A DNA stretch of 22,775 nucleotides from the IMG/VR virus record IMGVR_UViG_3300045999_010421, positions 1 through 22,775 of that record; one strand, written 5' to 3'. Shown here in pieces: positions 5,514 to 15,500 of the stretch. The notes below the pieces were generated by a model, which saw nothing but the letters and a program-made list of their open reading frames with translations, was not told the DNA's origin and made no database searches. Numbering within the stretch: the first letter of the stretch is position 1; the number at the start of each line of letters is the position of its first letter. The translations under genes were made by a program, and so were the position numbers. This DNA is from a virus.

Positions 5514-6673
5514 GGATAAGAGAAAATTTAGGTGGATTAGTAGCTTCTACAAGTAAACTTACTCCATTATCTGCTACTAAACCTCAAATAGGTAAAGTAT
5601 ATGGTATAGTATTAGATCAAAATACTCCTTCAAAAGAATTATTTGAAAAAGTAGGGGGCTGGAATGGAATAGGTACTGTATTTTATTTAGATTATGAACA
5701 ATCAAAAAATATACCTATAGATCAAGTTAACCTAAGTACATGCAAAACTGCTAAACCTTTTTATTCTAGTATCCAGGATTATCCTTTAAAAGGAGAATTA
5801 ATTAGTATCATAGATGCTCCTTCTCCTACAAGTCAAATTAATAATAGTGCTGCTCAAAAATATTATACAGGTACTATTAATTTATGGAATAATAATCAAC
5901 AAAATTCTCTTACTGATGATGCTTTAGGTAAAACATTTACTGAAAAAGCAGACATTAGAAATTTATATTCATTTGAAGGTGATAGAATATATCAAGGTAG
6001 AAAAGGTAATGGAATTAGATTTGGTAGTACAGTAAAATTAAAATCAAATATTAATGAGTGGAGTAGTGTAGGAAAAGATGGAGATCCTATCACTATATTA
6101 GTGAATGGTTATATAACTACAGATACAGGTTCTTCTGTCCCTAACGTTGAAGAAATAAATAAAGAATTATCTTCAATTTATCTTACATCGACTCAAAAAC
6201 TCCCTTTAACACCTGGTTCTCTTATATTAAATCCTTTATATACTCCTATTCCTCCAAATAAATATTTTGAACCTCAAATTATATTAAATAGTGATCGACT
6301 TGTATTTAATTCTAAAAAAGATGATATATTGTTATATTCAAGCGGTTTTATTGAATTAAATACAGATAGTATTACTAATATAAATAGTGGAACATTAATT
6401 AATTTAAATTCTCCTATAATATGGTTAGGAGTAAAAAAAGATGGGACTGAACCTACTGAACCTTTGTTACTTGGAAATAAAGTAAAAGAGTTATTAAATT
6501 CACTATTATCTACATTAGAAACTCTAGGAAATAATCTATCTTCAGTAGTAGTTTCTCCTGAAGGATCTCCACTAGCCGGGGTAAATGTAGCAGGAGCTAG
6601 TTTAACAGAAAGTCTTTTAACACTCCATAAACAACTTAAAGATATAACATCTAATACTAATTTTACAGTATAA
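5510..6673 (+). CDS. gp5/VgrG-like baseplate hub spike protein without lysozyme domain
   Basis: 387 residues. Residues about 25-105 look like an OB-fold (GKVYGIVLDQNTPSKELFEKVGG, then GIGTVFYLDY, YPLKGELISIID). Next comes a segment GDRIYQGRKGNGIRFGSTV (157-175) and GDPITILVNG (191-200). Residues 253-308 (QIILNSDRLVFNSKKDDILL, IELNTDSITNINSGTLINLNS) have the short alternating strands expected of the triple-stranded beta-helix that forms the spike in T4 gp5 and VgrG proteins. The tail end is helical and Leu-rich. Known relatives sit at the centre of the baseplate and puncture the outer membrane. T4 gp5 carries a lysozyme between OB-fold and helix; none is seen here, while a free M15 peptidase is encoded a few genes downstream. 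Start by ATGA overlap; stop by TAATG overlap. Confidence 0.62.
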   Translation: MRIRENLGGLVASTSKLTPLSATKPQIGKVYGIVLDQNTPSKELFEKVGGWNGIGTVFYLDYEQSKNIPIDQVNLSTCKTAKPFYSSIQDYPLKGELISIIDAPSPTSQINNSAAQKYYTGTINLWNNNQQNSLTDDALGKTFTEKADIRNLYSFEGDRIYQGRKGNGIRFGSTVKLKSNINEWSSVGKDGDPITILVNGYITTDTGSSVPNVEEINKELSSIYLTSTQKLPLTPGSLILNPLYTPIPPNKYFEPQIILNSDRLVFNSKKDDILLYSSGFIELNTDSITNINSGTLINLNSPIIWLGVKKDGTEPTEPLLLGNKVKELLNSLLSTLETLGNNLSSVVVSPEGSPLAGVNVAGASLTESLLTLHKQLKDITSNTNFTV

Positions 6674-7905
6674 TGATAAATCCAAATAACATATCTTCAT
6701 TAACTAATCCAGATTTAATTTCTTTAGCTAAAAATCAACTTACCCAGCAACAGGATAAAATTAAACAAACTGTACTTACTAAAGCTGATAAATTACAAAA
6801 ACAATTAAAAGAATCTTTTTTAGAAAGAAAAAGAATAGATGATGAATATAATGAATTAATTAAAAAAGTACAAAGTGATAATTCTTTATCTGAAGAAGAT
6901 AAAGTAAATCAAATAAATAATTTACAAGAAAAAAGATTAAATGAAATTTCATTATTAGAAGAAAAAGAAAAAAAAGTTAAAGATGATATTTTTACTATAA
7001 ACAAAGATCCTTTAAAACAAATTAAAGAGGAAAAGAAAAAAATAGATCTTAAAATAAATAAAAGTATTAAAAAATCACAATCGGATCAAAAGAAAGCAAG
7101 TGTTACTAGAAGAAAACAAATAGCCCAAAATGTTAAAAAAACATTACCTGTTATAGTAATGTCTACTTTAGTACCAATTTTAATTAAGTTAACACAACAA
7201 AATAATAAATTACAAGAATTAGTAGATAAAACTAATGATTTTATTAGATCAGCTAATACTCCTGAAAAAATAAATCAGGCCCGTATATTAAGAAATACAG
7301 CCCTCAATATTATTAATTCCCAGGAACAAAAAATAATATCTATTAGAAATACACTTAAAAGAATTCAATCTATATTAAATGTATTTTCTACAATATTATC
7401 TATAATTAATGTAATACTTAATTTACCTTTACCTTTTTTAATAATAGGTCCTATAAAAGTTCGTTTACAACCTATTTTACAAAGAATATTAGCTATACTA
7501 AATAGTTTAACAGTAGTATTAGCTATAGTAATTCCTTTATTAGAATCTATAATAGCATATTTGGAAGATTTAAAAAGACAATTACTTGCTATTAATGATT
7601 TATTAGATACAATAGCATCTTCTAATATATCAAATTTAAATGATATATTAAATATAACAGAAGGAATAGGTGGAGAATTTGGTGCTATCACTTTTGAAGA
7701 ATATAAAGGATTTAAATTTGCATTAAAAGAGGAAAATAATCCTGATCGCAAGTTTACTATTAGAGGTAATAAACGCCACTATGCGGTAGCAATTGATCGT
7801 GATAATGTAGAAGTATTAAAAAGCGATTTATCATTTACATTAGATCCAAATGATTTGATAGAACAATTAAAATTAATAATAGATCAACGAAATTTACAAG
7901 CTTAA
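6673..7905 (+). CDS. Large coiled-coil and hydrophobic virion protein, unknown
   Basis: 410 residues. Residues 20-150 are a long, strongly charged coiled coil (KADKLQKQLKESFLERKRID, EEKEKKVKDD). A hydrophobic segment follows at about 158-173 and a longer one at about 237-300 (ILSIINVILNLPLPFLIIG, LTVVLAIVIPLLESIIAYLE). A C-terminal soluble domain (about 335-410) contains FKFALKEEN, RGNKRHYAVAIDRDN and SFTLDPNDLIEQLKL. The combination of coiled coil, apolar helices and position beside the spike recalls tape-measure or hub proteins. It is short for a full tape measure and no family is recognised. It could be a hub-associated factor that helps open the inner membrane. It starts on the last base of the previous stop (TAATG), indicating coupled translation. 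Confidence 0.65.
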   Translation: MINPNNISSLTNPDLISLAKNQLTQQQDKIKQTVLTKADKLQKQLKESFLERKRIDDEYNELIKKVQSDNSLSEEDKVNQINNLQEKRLNEISLLEEKEKKVKDDIFTINKDPLKQIKEEKKKIDLKINKSIKKSQSDQKKASVTRRKQIAQNVKKTLPVIVMSTLVPILIKLTQQNNKLQELVDKTNDFIRSANTPEKINQARILRNTALNIINSQEQKIISIRNTLKRIQSILNVFSTILSIINVILNLPLPFLIIGPIKVRLQPILQRILAILNSLTVVLAIVIPLLESIIAYLEDLKRQLLAINDLLDTIASSNISNLNDILNITEGIGGEFGAITFEEYKGFKFALKEENNPDRKFTIRGNKRHYAVAIDRDNVEVLKSDLSFTLDPNDLIEQLKLIIDQRNLQA

Positions 7906-7913
7906 ATATTTAT
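7905..7913 (+). promoter_or_regulatory. AATATTTAT motif, 4 nt before ATG of the gene preceding gp25
   Basis: It begins on the last base of the preceding stop codon and ends 4 bases before the ATG at 7918. It may be an internal late promoter for the gp25-gp6 group. Confidence 0.55.
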
Positions 7914-7917
7914 TCGT

Positions 7918-8277
7918 ATGAATGTTAAATTATTTAAAAAATTAATTAAAGAAGCGGTAACCGAGGCTATTTATGAAGAATTGCCTGATATTATCAACGA
8001 AGCATTAGCTAAACAAAATAAACAACCATTACGTGAAAATAAATCATTTAATTTCACTAGTGCTGATGTAGTTCCATTACCCGGGGATGTACGTAGTTCG
8101 TTAATGGCTAAAATGGGTGCTGAATTTGGTTTTCAACCACCTACTCCACAATTAAAAGTAATTGATGAAATTGATGAAACAACTGGAGAAAAAGTAAACC
8201 CATATTTAGCTTTTATAGCCGATGCAGCTAACAATATGACTCCAATGGATAAATCAGGTTTAAGAAATTTAGATTAA
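7918..8277 (+). CDS. Small conserved virion-module protein upstream of gp25
   Basis: 119 residues. An amphipathic, acidic N-terminal helix (LFKKLIKEAVTEAIYEELPD, then IINEALAKQN) is followed by a Pro-rich segment with VVPLPGDVRSSLMAKMG, FGFQPPTPQ and a tail AFIADAANNMTPMDKSGLRN. There is no known domain. The N-terminus contains several (I/L)xE sites (IKE, IYE, INE) of the kind T4-type prohead protease cuts, but these also arise naturally in acidic helices. The gene ends one base before the gp25-like start, so it is probably a baseplate assembly or capsid-associated factor. The function is unknown. Confidence 0.65.
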   Translation: MNVKLFKKLIKEAVTEAIYEELPDIINEALAKQNKQPLRENKSFNFTSADVVPLPGDVRSSLMAKMGAEFGFQPPTPQLKVIDEIDETTGEKVNPYLAFIADAANNMTPMDKSGLRNLD

Positions 8278-8278
8278 C

Positions 8279-8695
8279 ATGCCCATACCCCAAACAATAC
8301 GTGTCAATCCATTAGATTTGCAAAAAAATATTGCAATTGGGGTATCTTTACCATTTAATGGCCCTGCAGGACCATTTAATAAAACATATAGTACTAAAGA
8401 TCAAATTAAATATAATTTAATCAATCTTTTACTTACAAATAAGGGTGAAAGAGTATTCAACCCTGAATTTGGAGCTGATTTAAAAAGAATACTATTTGAA
8501 GGTATAGTAGAAGATATATCGTCTACAATACAAAATTTAATTATTACTAATGTTAATATCTTTATTCCTGAGGTACAAGTAACAGATGTAGTAGTAAATA
8601 CTGATAATAAAGAAAAAAATAGTATTGCTGTAACAGTTGTATACCAATTAAGAATATCAGGAACTTCTGATCAAATAACCGTAGAATTTATATAA
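8279..8695 (+). CDS. gp25: Baseplate wedge protein, GPW/gp25 family
   Basis: 138 residues, close to the T4 gp25 length. It has the family signature: DQIKYNLINLLLTNKGERVF (about 41-60), then NPEFGADLKRILFE. A C-terminal beta region (VQVTDVVVNT, SIAVTVVYQLRISG) folds like lysozyme-related gp25/TssE. In T4-like phages and type VI systems gp25 sits at the junction of the baseplate wedge core and the first sheath ring. It is needed to trigger sheath polymerisation. The N-terminal 35 residues hold the conserved Pro/Gly-rich stretch (GVSLPFNGPAGPFNKTYST). It is one base apart from both neighbours; the order gp25 then gp6 is conserved in contractile systems and fixes the identity of the module. Confidence 0.93.
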   Translation: MPIPQTIRVNPLDLQKNIAIGVSLPFNGPAGPFNKTYSTKDQIKYNLINLLLTNKGERVFNPEFGADLKRILFEGIVEDISSTIQNLIITNVNIFIPEVQVTDVVVNTDNKEKNSIAVTVVYQLRISGTSDQITVEFI

Positions 8696-8696
8696 A

Positions 8697-10541
8697 ATGG
8701 CAGATAATAAAGTATCATATTTAAATAGAACATTTAGTGATTTCAAGGCTAACCTTATAAATTATACTAAAACCTATTTTCCCACTGTATATAATGATTT
8801 TTCAGATGCTAATCCTGGGGCTATATTCATTGAACTAGCAGCATATGTTGGAGATGTTACTTCATTCTATACTGATACTCAAATTCAAGAAAATTTTCTA
8901 TTATATGCTAAAGAAAAAGAAAATTTATATGCTTTATCTTATGTATTAGGGTATCGTCCTAAAGTATCATATGCTGCTAATGTTGTAGTTGATATATTTC
9001 AACTAATTCCTTCTATATCAAATGTAGGTAGTACTATACCTGACTATAGTTATGCCTTAATAATTCCTGAAAATACAGTACTTACTTCTGCTAGTACTGG
9101 TATTAAATTTTTAACTATAGATAAAGTAGATTTTTCTGATACAACTGATACTGAAATAACATTTGTAGATGCTAATTATTTTTTATTAAAAAAACAAGTT
9201 AAAGCAATATCGGCTGAAATTAAATCTACAACATTAAACTTTAGTACACCAACAAAATTTCAAATAGCTACTATTACTGATACTAATATGTTACAGATAT
9301 TAGATGCTACTGATACTCAGGGAAATAAATGGTATGAAGTTCCATATTTGGCTCAAAATACTGTTTTTGATAAAATTGCTAATCCCTCTTATTCAAGTGA
9401 TGGTGTTCCTTATTTATTTAGATTAAAAAGAGTACCTCGTCGTTATGTATCTAGATTTTTAACTGATGGAACATTACAATTAGAATTTGGAGCTGGCTTA
9501 TCTAATACATCTGATTCAACCTTATTACCCAACCCTGATAATGTACAATTAGGATTAGTACCTGGTATATCTAATTTATTGGATGGTTATAATAAAGCTA
9601 ATGCCTTTTTTACTCAAGAATATGGTTTAGCCCCAAGTAATAATATTACTATCAGATATCTTGTAGGAGGTGGAATAACATCAAATATACCTAGTAATGA
9701 TTTGACTACTATAGATTCAGCAGGAGTAAGCTTTGCCAATAATAGTACAACAGGGCCCTTAGCAGATCAAATTAAAGCAAGTATAGCTTCCACTAATCCT
9801 TCCCCAGCAGCTGGTGGTAGAAATGGGGATGAAATAGAAGAAATTCGCAACAACGCACTATATGCATATCAGTCCCAATTACGCGCTGTAACTAGAGAAG
9901 ATTATATGATAAGAGCATTATCATTACCTGCAGAATATGGAAGTATAGCTAAAGTATACGTTACACAAGATATGGCTAGTGAAGTATTACCTACACCAAC
10001 GGTAGCAACAACTGAAGAAAGAAATCCACTTTCATTAGACATGTACATACTAGCTTATAATTCCAATAAAAAATTAATTACAGCTGCTACTACATTAAAA
10101 GAAAATTTAGCAGCTTATATTAATCAATATAGAATGGTTACAGATGCTGTTAATATTAAAGATGCATTTTATATTAATATAGGTATTAATTTTGATATAG
10201 TAGTACAAAGTGGATATAATAATAATGAAGTTTTAACTAATTGTATACTTGCTATACAAAATTATTTTGATATATCTAGGTGGACTATAAATCAACCTAT
10301 TATATTATCTGATATTAGTTCTCTTTTAATAGATTGTAAAATAAAAGGTGTCCAATCTGTATCTAAAATTGAAGTAATTAATAAACAAGACAATACAGGA
10401 GTTACTTATTCTCCATATGCCTATGATATTAAAGGAGCTACAAAACAAGGAGTAATATATCCTTCATTAGATCCAAGCATATTTGAAGTTAGGTACCCTA
10501 ATACAGACATACAAGGTAGAGTAGTACCATTTGTTATATAA
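8697..10541 (+). CDS. gp6: Baseplate wedge protein gp6-like (baseplate J)
   Basis: 614 residues against 660 in T4 gp6. The N-terminal region (about 5-100) is typical of gp6: YLNRTFSDFKANLINYTKTY, DANPGAIFIELAAYVGDVTS, then ENFLLYAKEKENLYALSYVL and LGYRP. A central beta-rich insert includes RRYVSRFLTDGTLQLEFGAG. The baseplate-J core appears around 390-420 with AVTREDYMIRALSLPAEYGS followed by IAKVYV. The C-terminal third carries the dimerising segment ending near FEVRYPNTDIQGRV. In T4, gp6 dimers form the continuous inner ring that joins the wedges and drives baseplate rearrangement. It begins one base after the gp25 stop, so stoichiometric co-expression is likely. Confidence 0.92.
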   Translation: MADNKVSYLNRTFSDFKANLINYTKTYFPTVYNDFSDANPGAIFIELAAYVGDVTSFYTDTQIQENFLLYAKEKENLYALSYVLGYRPKVSYAANVVVDIFQLIPSISNVGSTIPDYSYALIIPENTVLTSASTGIKFLTIDKVDFSDTTDTEITFVDANYFLLKKQVKAISAEIKSTTLNFSTPTKFQIATITDTNMLQILDATDTQGNKWYEVPYLAQNTVFDKIANPSYSSDGVPYLFRLKRVPRRYVSRFLTDGTLQLEFGAGLSNTSDSTLLPNPDNVQLGLVPGISNLLDGYNKANAFFTQEYGLAPSNNITIRYLVGGGITSNIPSNDLTTIDSAGVSFANNSTTGPLADQIKASIASTNPSPAAGGRNGDEIEEIRNNALYAYQSQLRAVTREDYMIRALSLPAEYGSIAKVYVTQDMASEVLPTPTVATTEERNPLSLDMYILAYNSNKKLITAATTLKENLAAYINQYRMVTDAVNIKDAFYINIGINFDIVVQSGYNNNEVLTNCILAIQNYFDISRWTINQPIILSDISSLLIDCKIKGVQSVSKIEVINKQDNTGVTYSPYAYDIKGATKQGVIYPSLDPSIFEVRYPNTDIQGRVVPFVI

Positions 10542-10552
10542 AATAAAAAAAC

Positions 10553-11068
10553 ATGGAAGATCAAATTACATTACAAAGAATTCAATTATTACATCCTAAA
10601 CTAAGGAGCGAAGTTGAACATATATATCGAGCACAAATAGTTCCTGCTTTAACAGGAAATGCTATTTGCCGCTTTGCATATACCCTTAGAACATTTGCTG
10701 AACAAAATGCATTATATGCTCAGGGTAGAACAAAATTATATGATGCTAAAGGTAAGCGCTTAGGCGTTGTTACTAAAGCTAAAGGTGGTCAGTCACTACA
10801 TAATTATGGCTTAGCATTAGATATTGTTTTAATAAAAAATAATAGTACCGCTTCGTGGGAAGATACAGTAGATTTTGATAAAGATGGTAAAGCAGATTGG
10901 ATGGAAGTTGTACAAATATTTAAATCAAACAGATGGGAGTGGGGAGGTGACTGGAAATTTAAGGATAGACCACATTTTCAAAAAGTATTTGGTTACACTT
11001 GGCAACAATTACTAAGTAAACATAATGCTGGAGATTTTATTCCTGGTACTACTTATGTAAACATTTGA
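10553..11068 (+). CDS. M15 family peptidase (L-Ala-D-Glu/D-Ala-D-Ala type endolysin or tail-associated hydrolase)
   Basis: 171 residues, a typical single-domain M15C size. Zinc ligands are visible as His83 and Asp90 in SLHNYGLALD and His141 in DRPHFQ; Asp138 is the expected catalytic acid. The surrounding TLRTFAEQNALYAQGRTK (44-61) and the RWEWGGDWK block (127-135) are also characteristic. Relatives such as the T5 endolysin cut the peptide stem of peptidoglycan. No signal peptide is present. It lies between gp6 and the fibre genes, 11 bases after gp6, rather than beside a holin. It could therefore be a virion enzyme that locally opens the wall during infection, replacing the lysozyme missing from the gp5-like spike, or the phage endolysin. 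I favour the virion role moderately. Confidence 0.9.
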   Translation: MEDQITLQRIQLLHPKLRSEVEHIYRAQIVPALTGNAICRFAYTLRTFAEQNALYAQGRTKLYDAKGKRLGVVTKAKGGQSLHNYGLALDIVLIKNNSTASWEDTVDFDKDGKADWMEVVQIFKSNRWEWGGDWKFKDRPHFQKVFGYTWQQLLSKHNAGDFIPGTTYVNI

Positions 11069-11076
11069 TTAGACTG

Positions 11077-11085
11077 GATATTTAT
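11077..11085 (+). promoter_or_regulatory. GATATTTAT motif, 20 nt before ATG
   Basis: The one intergenic copy with G in the first position, in the 37-base gap between the peptidase and the next virion gene. An identical nonamer also occurs inside a coding sequence near 16137, so chance is possible. Confidence 0.4.
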
Positions 11086-11105
11086 ATGTAGTAATCATGT
11101 AAATT

Positions 11106-12200
11106 ATGGCAGTTTATAAAATATTTCCTAAAAAAAGTGCTACGCTTTTCTCATACTACCCAACATTAAACACGGGGTTAGATGAAATATTAGAGCTTAG
11201 TACATTTGAATCTACCGATAACACTAATGAAGTATCACGCCCTCTTATTCAATTTTCGCAGGACGAAATAAAAAATGTTTTTAGTAGTCTAGTTGGAGCA
11301 GCATCATATAGTGCTGAATTAAAATTATCTTTAGCATACGCTACAGAATTACCACTAGAATACACAATATTTTGTCATCCACTAGCAGCAGAATGGAATG
11401 TAGGAACCGGTAGATTAGCTAATTATCCTATAACAACAGACGGTGTTAGTTGGAAATATAAAGATCAATTAGATGGTAGTGTATGGTATTTAATCAATTC
11501 ATTTCCTTTAGGTACTACTGGATCATATCAATCTGGTAGTAATATAGGCGGTGGGCTATGGTATACAGCATACGAATCTACTCAATCATTTTCACAAACA
11601 ACTACTAAAGATATAGTATTAAATGTTACTACTACTGTAACAGCATGGTCAGGAAGTACTATACCTAATTACGGGTTTATATTAAAACATAGCAATTTAG
11701 TAGAATTTACTACAGCTTCTAAATTTGAAACTAAATATTTTTCAGGTAATACTCATACAATATATCCTCCATGTTTAGAAATAAAATGGAATGATTTTAC
11801 CTATAGTACAGGATCACTATTAGTTGTTACTTCTTCTAATATTGTAGCTACATTGGGTAATAATCAAAATATATACCAACAAAAATCAATACAACGTTTT
11901 AGGATAGGTGTTCGTGATAGATTTCCTGCTCGAGCATTTCAATCAACTTCGGTTTATCTTAATAATAAAGCTTTACCTACTTCTTCTTATTGGTCAATAA
12001 AAGATTTGGATACTGAAGAAACTGTCGTAGATTTCGATACAATATATACTAAAATTAGTTGTGATTCAACTGGCAACTATTTTGATGTTTATATGGATGG
12101 TTTAGAACCAGAACGTTATTATAAAATATTAATTAAAACTATTATAAATGGTACTACATTAATATTAGATGATAATTACTACTTTAAAGTTATAAGATAA
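11106..12200 (+). CDS. Baseplate/tail structural protein with DNRLRE-like N-terminal domain
   Basis: 364 residues, nearly all beta-strand. The N-terminus (KIFPKKSATLFSYYPTLNTG, then LDEILELSTF) resembles the 'diseased' strand of DNRLRE-type carbohydrate-binding jelly rolls. SRPLIQFS and repeated Gly/Ser/Thr-rich strands follow (SGSNIGGGLWYT). The C-terminal 100 residues (QRFRIGVRDRFPARAF, SYWSIKDLDTEETVVDFD, DVYMDGLEPERYYKILIKT) look like a separate beta-sandwich. I recall that tail region in virion proteins of marine myoviruses, at a position equivalent to T4 gp8 or gp7, but homology is unverified. It ends one base before the next start. It is most likely a wedge or fibre-attachment component. 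Confidence 0.6.
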   Translation: MAVYKIFPKKSATLFSYYPTLNTGLDEILELSTFESTDNTNEVSRPLIQFSQDEIKNVFSSLVGAASYSAELKLSLAYATELPLEYTIFCHPLAAEWNVGTGRLANYPITTDGVSWKYKDQLDGSVWYLINSFPLGTTGSYQSGSNIGGGLWYTAYESTQSFSQTTTKDIVLNVTTTVTAWSGSTIPNYGFILKHSNLVEFTTASKFETKYFSGNTHTIYPPCLEIKWNDFTYSTGSLLVVTSSNIVATLGNNQNIYQQKSIQRFRIGVRDRFPARAFQSTSVYLNNKALPTSSYWSIKDLDTEETVVDFDTIYTKISCDSTGNYFDVYMDGLEPERYYKILIKTIINGTTLILDDNYYFKVIR

Positions 12201-12201
12201 T

Positions 12202-12552
12202 ATGTCACAAATTCCTATAGAAAAACAAGTATTTGATAAAGATGCTTTTGGTAGAGTAATTGATACTCAATTTAGTTATTTACTAAATAATCAAGGAGCA
12301 GAAGAAACTCCTGTATTTACTATAGATAATTTTTTTGAATTATACGAACAGCTATTTTATCAGATTCCAAAAGAAGGTGATACAAATTCTCATAGATTTA
12401 TTTTAGAAAGAGAAGCAGAATATTTAGGAGTAATAATAAACGAAGAAGATATTCAAGCTTTATTAGATGAAATTACATCATTAAGACAACAAGTATTGGA
12501 TACTCAAACTACTCTTAATGAAGTAAGTAAAACAACAACTACAATTAGGTAA
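12202..12552 (+). CDS. Small virion-module protein with C-terminal coiled coil
   Basis: 116 residues, no recognised domain. The N-terminal half (VFDKDAFGRVIDTQFSYLLN, then FTIDNFFELYEQLFYQIPKE) is mixed helix. Residues about 85-110 (ALLDEITSLRQQVLDTQTTL) form a coiled coil suited to trimerisation. The stop shares a base with the next start (TAATG), tying translation to the 1326-residue protein. A chaperone or linker for that large protein is a reasonable guess from the coupling. Confidence 0.65.
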   Translation: MSQIPIEKQVFDKDAFGRVIDTQFSYLLNNQGAEETPVFTIDNFFELYEQLFYQIPKEGDTNSHRFILEREAEYLGVIINEEDIQALLDEITSLRQQVLDTQTTLNEVSKTTTTIR

Positions 12553-15500
12553 TGGCAGATAATATTAAAATAGTAGGAAATATAACAAATACTACAACAG
12601 TTTCTCGTTATTCTGAAGAAGATATTAAATTGATTCCTTCTCGAAAATTACAAGAAAATTTTGGTGGTACAGGAGACTATATTGAATATTACGTATATGA
12701 TGCTGGGGAAAATCTATTAAATACAAATTACAACTATCTTAGTTATAAATTACCAGCAAATATTGGATTAATTCCAGGAGTAAGTAATCCTCCAAACACT
12801 ACAGGAGAAATTCAAACTACTAATGTAGGTATAGATTCTACTTTAGCTACACCAACTAGTTCATTATATCCTATTATTGAAATAGATCCTATTAAGGATT
12901 TACAAGATTTAGGTTATTTATCGGGAGAATTTGTTACTAGATATACATTTTTTAAAAGTATATTATCTGATTTTACTGATGAAGCTTTATTTATTAAAGA
13001 AATATCACCTGATAGAACAGAACTTAGATTAGCTTCTATTACTCTTACTAATGAAGAAATAGATAGTAGTATAACTGCTTTAATAGAAGAGATAAATAAT
13101 TCTACTTATTATGTAGATTATTTATTAAATTTTGGTGATAACAGACAAATATTAGGAATAAATGTAGCTTTAAATAAAGAAGCTGAAGGGTATGAAGTAT
13201 TAGTAAAATTGTATGAACCTTTATCCTTAGATATCCAAGAAAAAGATACATTATGGATAGTTGAGGAAAAAGTAAGTCCATATGTTTTTGATATTAATCT
13301 AGACAAATTAATTACCCCTGCTCCACCTCCAAAATTAAAAGGACCTAATTTTGATATTGAAATTAGTACTAATCAAGGTACAGTATCTACCCCTTATATA
13401 AATTATGAAGGAGCTTTATTTAGTTTACAATCACTACAAAATTCATCATATCAACAAATATTAAACTTGCTAGCTACACAAAGTGTAGATATCAATATTG
13501 ATTATTCTGATTTTGATAACTTTGTATTTTTTGGATCAGCATACCAAAGAGTAAACAATTTTTATAATAAAGTTAAAGAAATTGAAGATTATAATACATT
13601 AATCAGCACTTATACACCTAGTGTTGGAAGTATACCTAATTTACAAACTGAAATAAATAAAGCGTCTGCTAGCATAAACAACATAATTTCCCAATTTGAT
13701 GGATTTGAATATTATTTATATTTTGAAAATACTTCAAATTTAACCTCATCAGTACAATATAGCATAACTCCCTACCCTAAATCAGGATCTTTAAAACCTT
13801 TTTCGTTACTTTCTACAGGAAGTGTATCTGCTTCTGTTTGGTTTAATTGGGCTACAACTAATGCTTTAGATTATGATAATAACAACTATGATAATTTAGA
13901 GTTTGCTGTACCTCCCTTTTTAGGAGATAGTGGAGATAATCAACCATTTTTCTTATTTTTAAATATGGTTGGTCACTACTTTGACAATATATGGATTTAT
14001 TTAAAATCAATTACTGATCTTAATTTAGCTAATAATAATTTAGAAGTAGGTATATCTAGAGATTTAGTATATAGCCAATTAAAATCATTAGGTCTCCATT
14101 TATATAACAGCCAAGCTGGAGAAAGTGTAGATCAGTTTTTGATTGGTGCTAATACTGGTAGTAGTACATGGGATAATAATACTACAATTACTGGTAGTTA
14201 TTTAAATAATATACCACGTAAAGATTTAGTATCTGAACTATATAAGCGTATTTATCACAACTTACCTTTACTTGTTAAAACAAAAGGTACTGTTGCTGGT
14301 TTAGATCATTTAATGACTATATTTGGTATTCCAAATCAAACGTATTATACAATTGGTAGTGAATCATTTTATACTCCAACAGGTAGCTCTGTTACCTCTA
14401 GCATCTTAAATGTTAAAGAATTTGGTGGTTCATTAAAATCTAATTTAATAAATGGATATAATAATGATAAGGTACGAATTGTACCTAATAGTATAGTATC
14501 CAATACTGTATATAGCGGTAGTGTATTATCGCCATTATTAAGCTTACAAACATTCCCTACATCATCTAATAACTTTAGGGAAAATGATATGCATTATATA
14601 GACATATCTTTTTCACCTGAAACACAGATGGATACCTATATTTCAGGAGCTATAGCGTCAAATAATCCAACATGGAGCTTAGATGATTATATTGGTGATC
14701 CTAGACAACAATACAGTTCATCTTATCCTGATTTAGATGCTCAACGTAAATTATATTTTGAAACAGGCGTTCCTGGATTTGCTCCATTTACGGCATCATT
14801 ATTAGATTATAATGGATTTATCAGATTAATACAATATTTTGATAATGCATTATTTAAAATGTTGAATGATTTTGTTCCTGAAAGAACAAGTCTATCAACC
14901 GGCATTACTATAAATTCCCCTGTATTAGAACGTAACAAAGTAGCTTATAGTATTCCTTATGTAGCTACACAAAGTGTATATGAAGCTGAATATGATTTAA
15001 TTGATATTGAACCACAATATGGTTCTTTATATAATGCTTTACAAGGTGATAAAAAACCATTTTTTACTGGCGAAATAAGTGGTAGTGTAATAGATATAAA
15101 TCAATATTTTGAGGATGATTTTAATCCATACGATGGAGATTGGAATGTATGGAATAGTCAAAATTCACTTTTTCCTGATAGACAAATTAATTTAAATACA
15201 TTTCTCCATTCAGATTGGAACGTATTATTAAATAATGTTTCTAAAAGTGTAGTATCTAGGGTAAGAAGAGATATTGAATATATTTGGGGAACTACGGGTA
15301 GTATAACATACCCTGCTGAACTACAAGATTCCTATTTATCATTACGTTCATATAATACTTCTCGTTACGAAGGATCTAAAACTACTAGCTTACTTTATAA
15401 CACATATACTAGTGCTTCATATACAGGATCTGATGGATTTACTATTGTTACTGGAGATAAATCGTTTGGTAAAACAGCGGCTATTGATCATACTGTTCGT

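Noticed and set aside
7365-7751. Open frame of 128 codons on the minus strand
   Set aside because: Antisense to the hydrophobic segment of the virion protein at 6673-7905; composition is that of reversed AT-rich Leu/Ile codons, with no promoter-like motif.
5118-11068. Type VI secretion system or extracellular contractile injection system
   Set aside because: gp25, baseplate-J, spike and M15 proteins also occur there. But the gp55-like late sigma factor, small phage-type genes, capsid-targeting-like leaders and gp6 N-terminal signature fit a T4-like phage better. The sheath, tube and ATPase genes that would settle it are outside the window.
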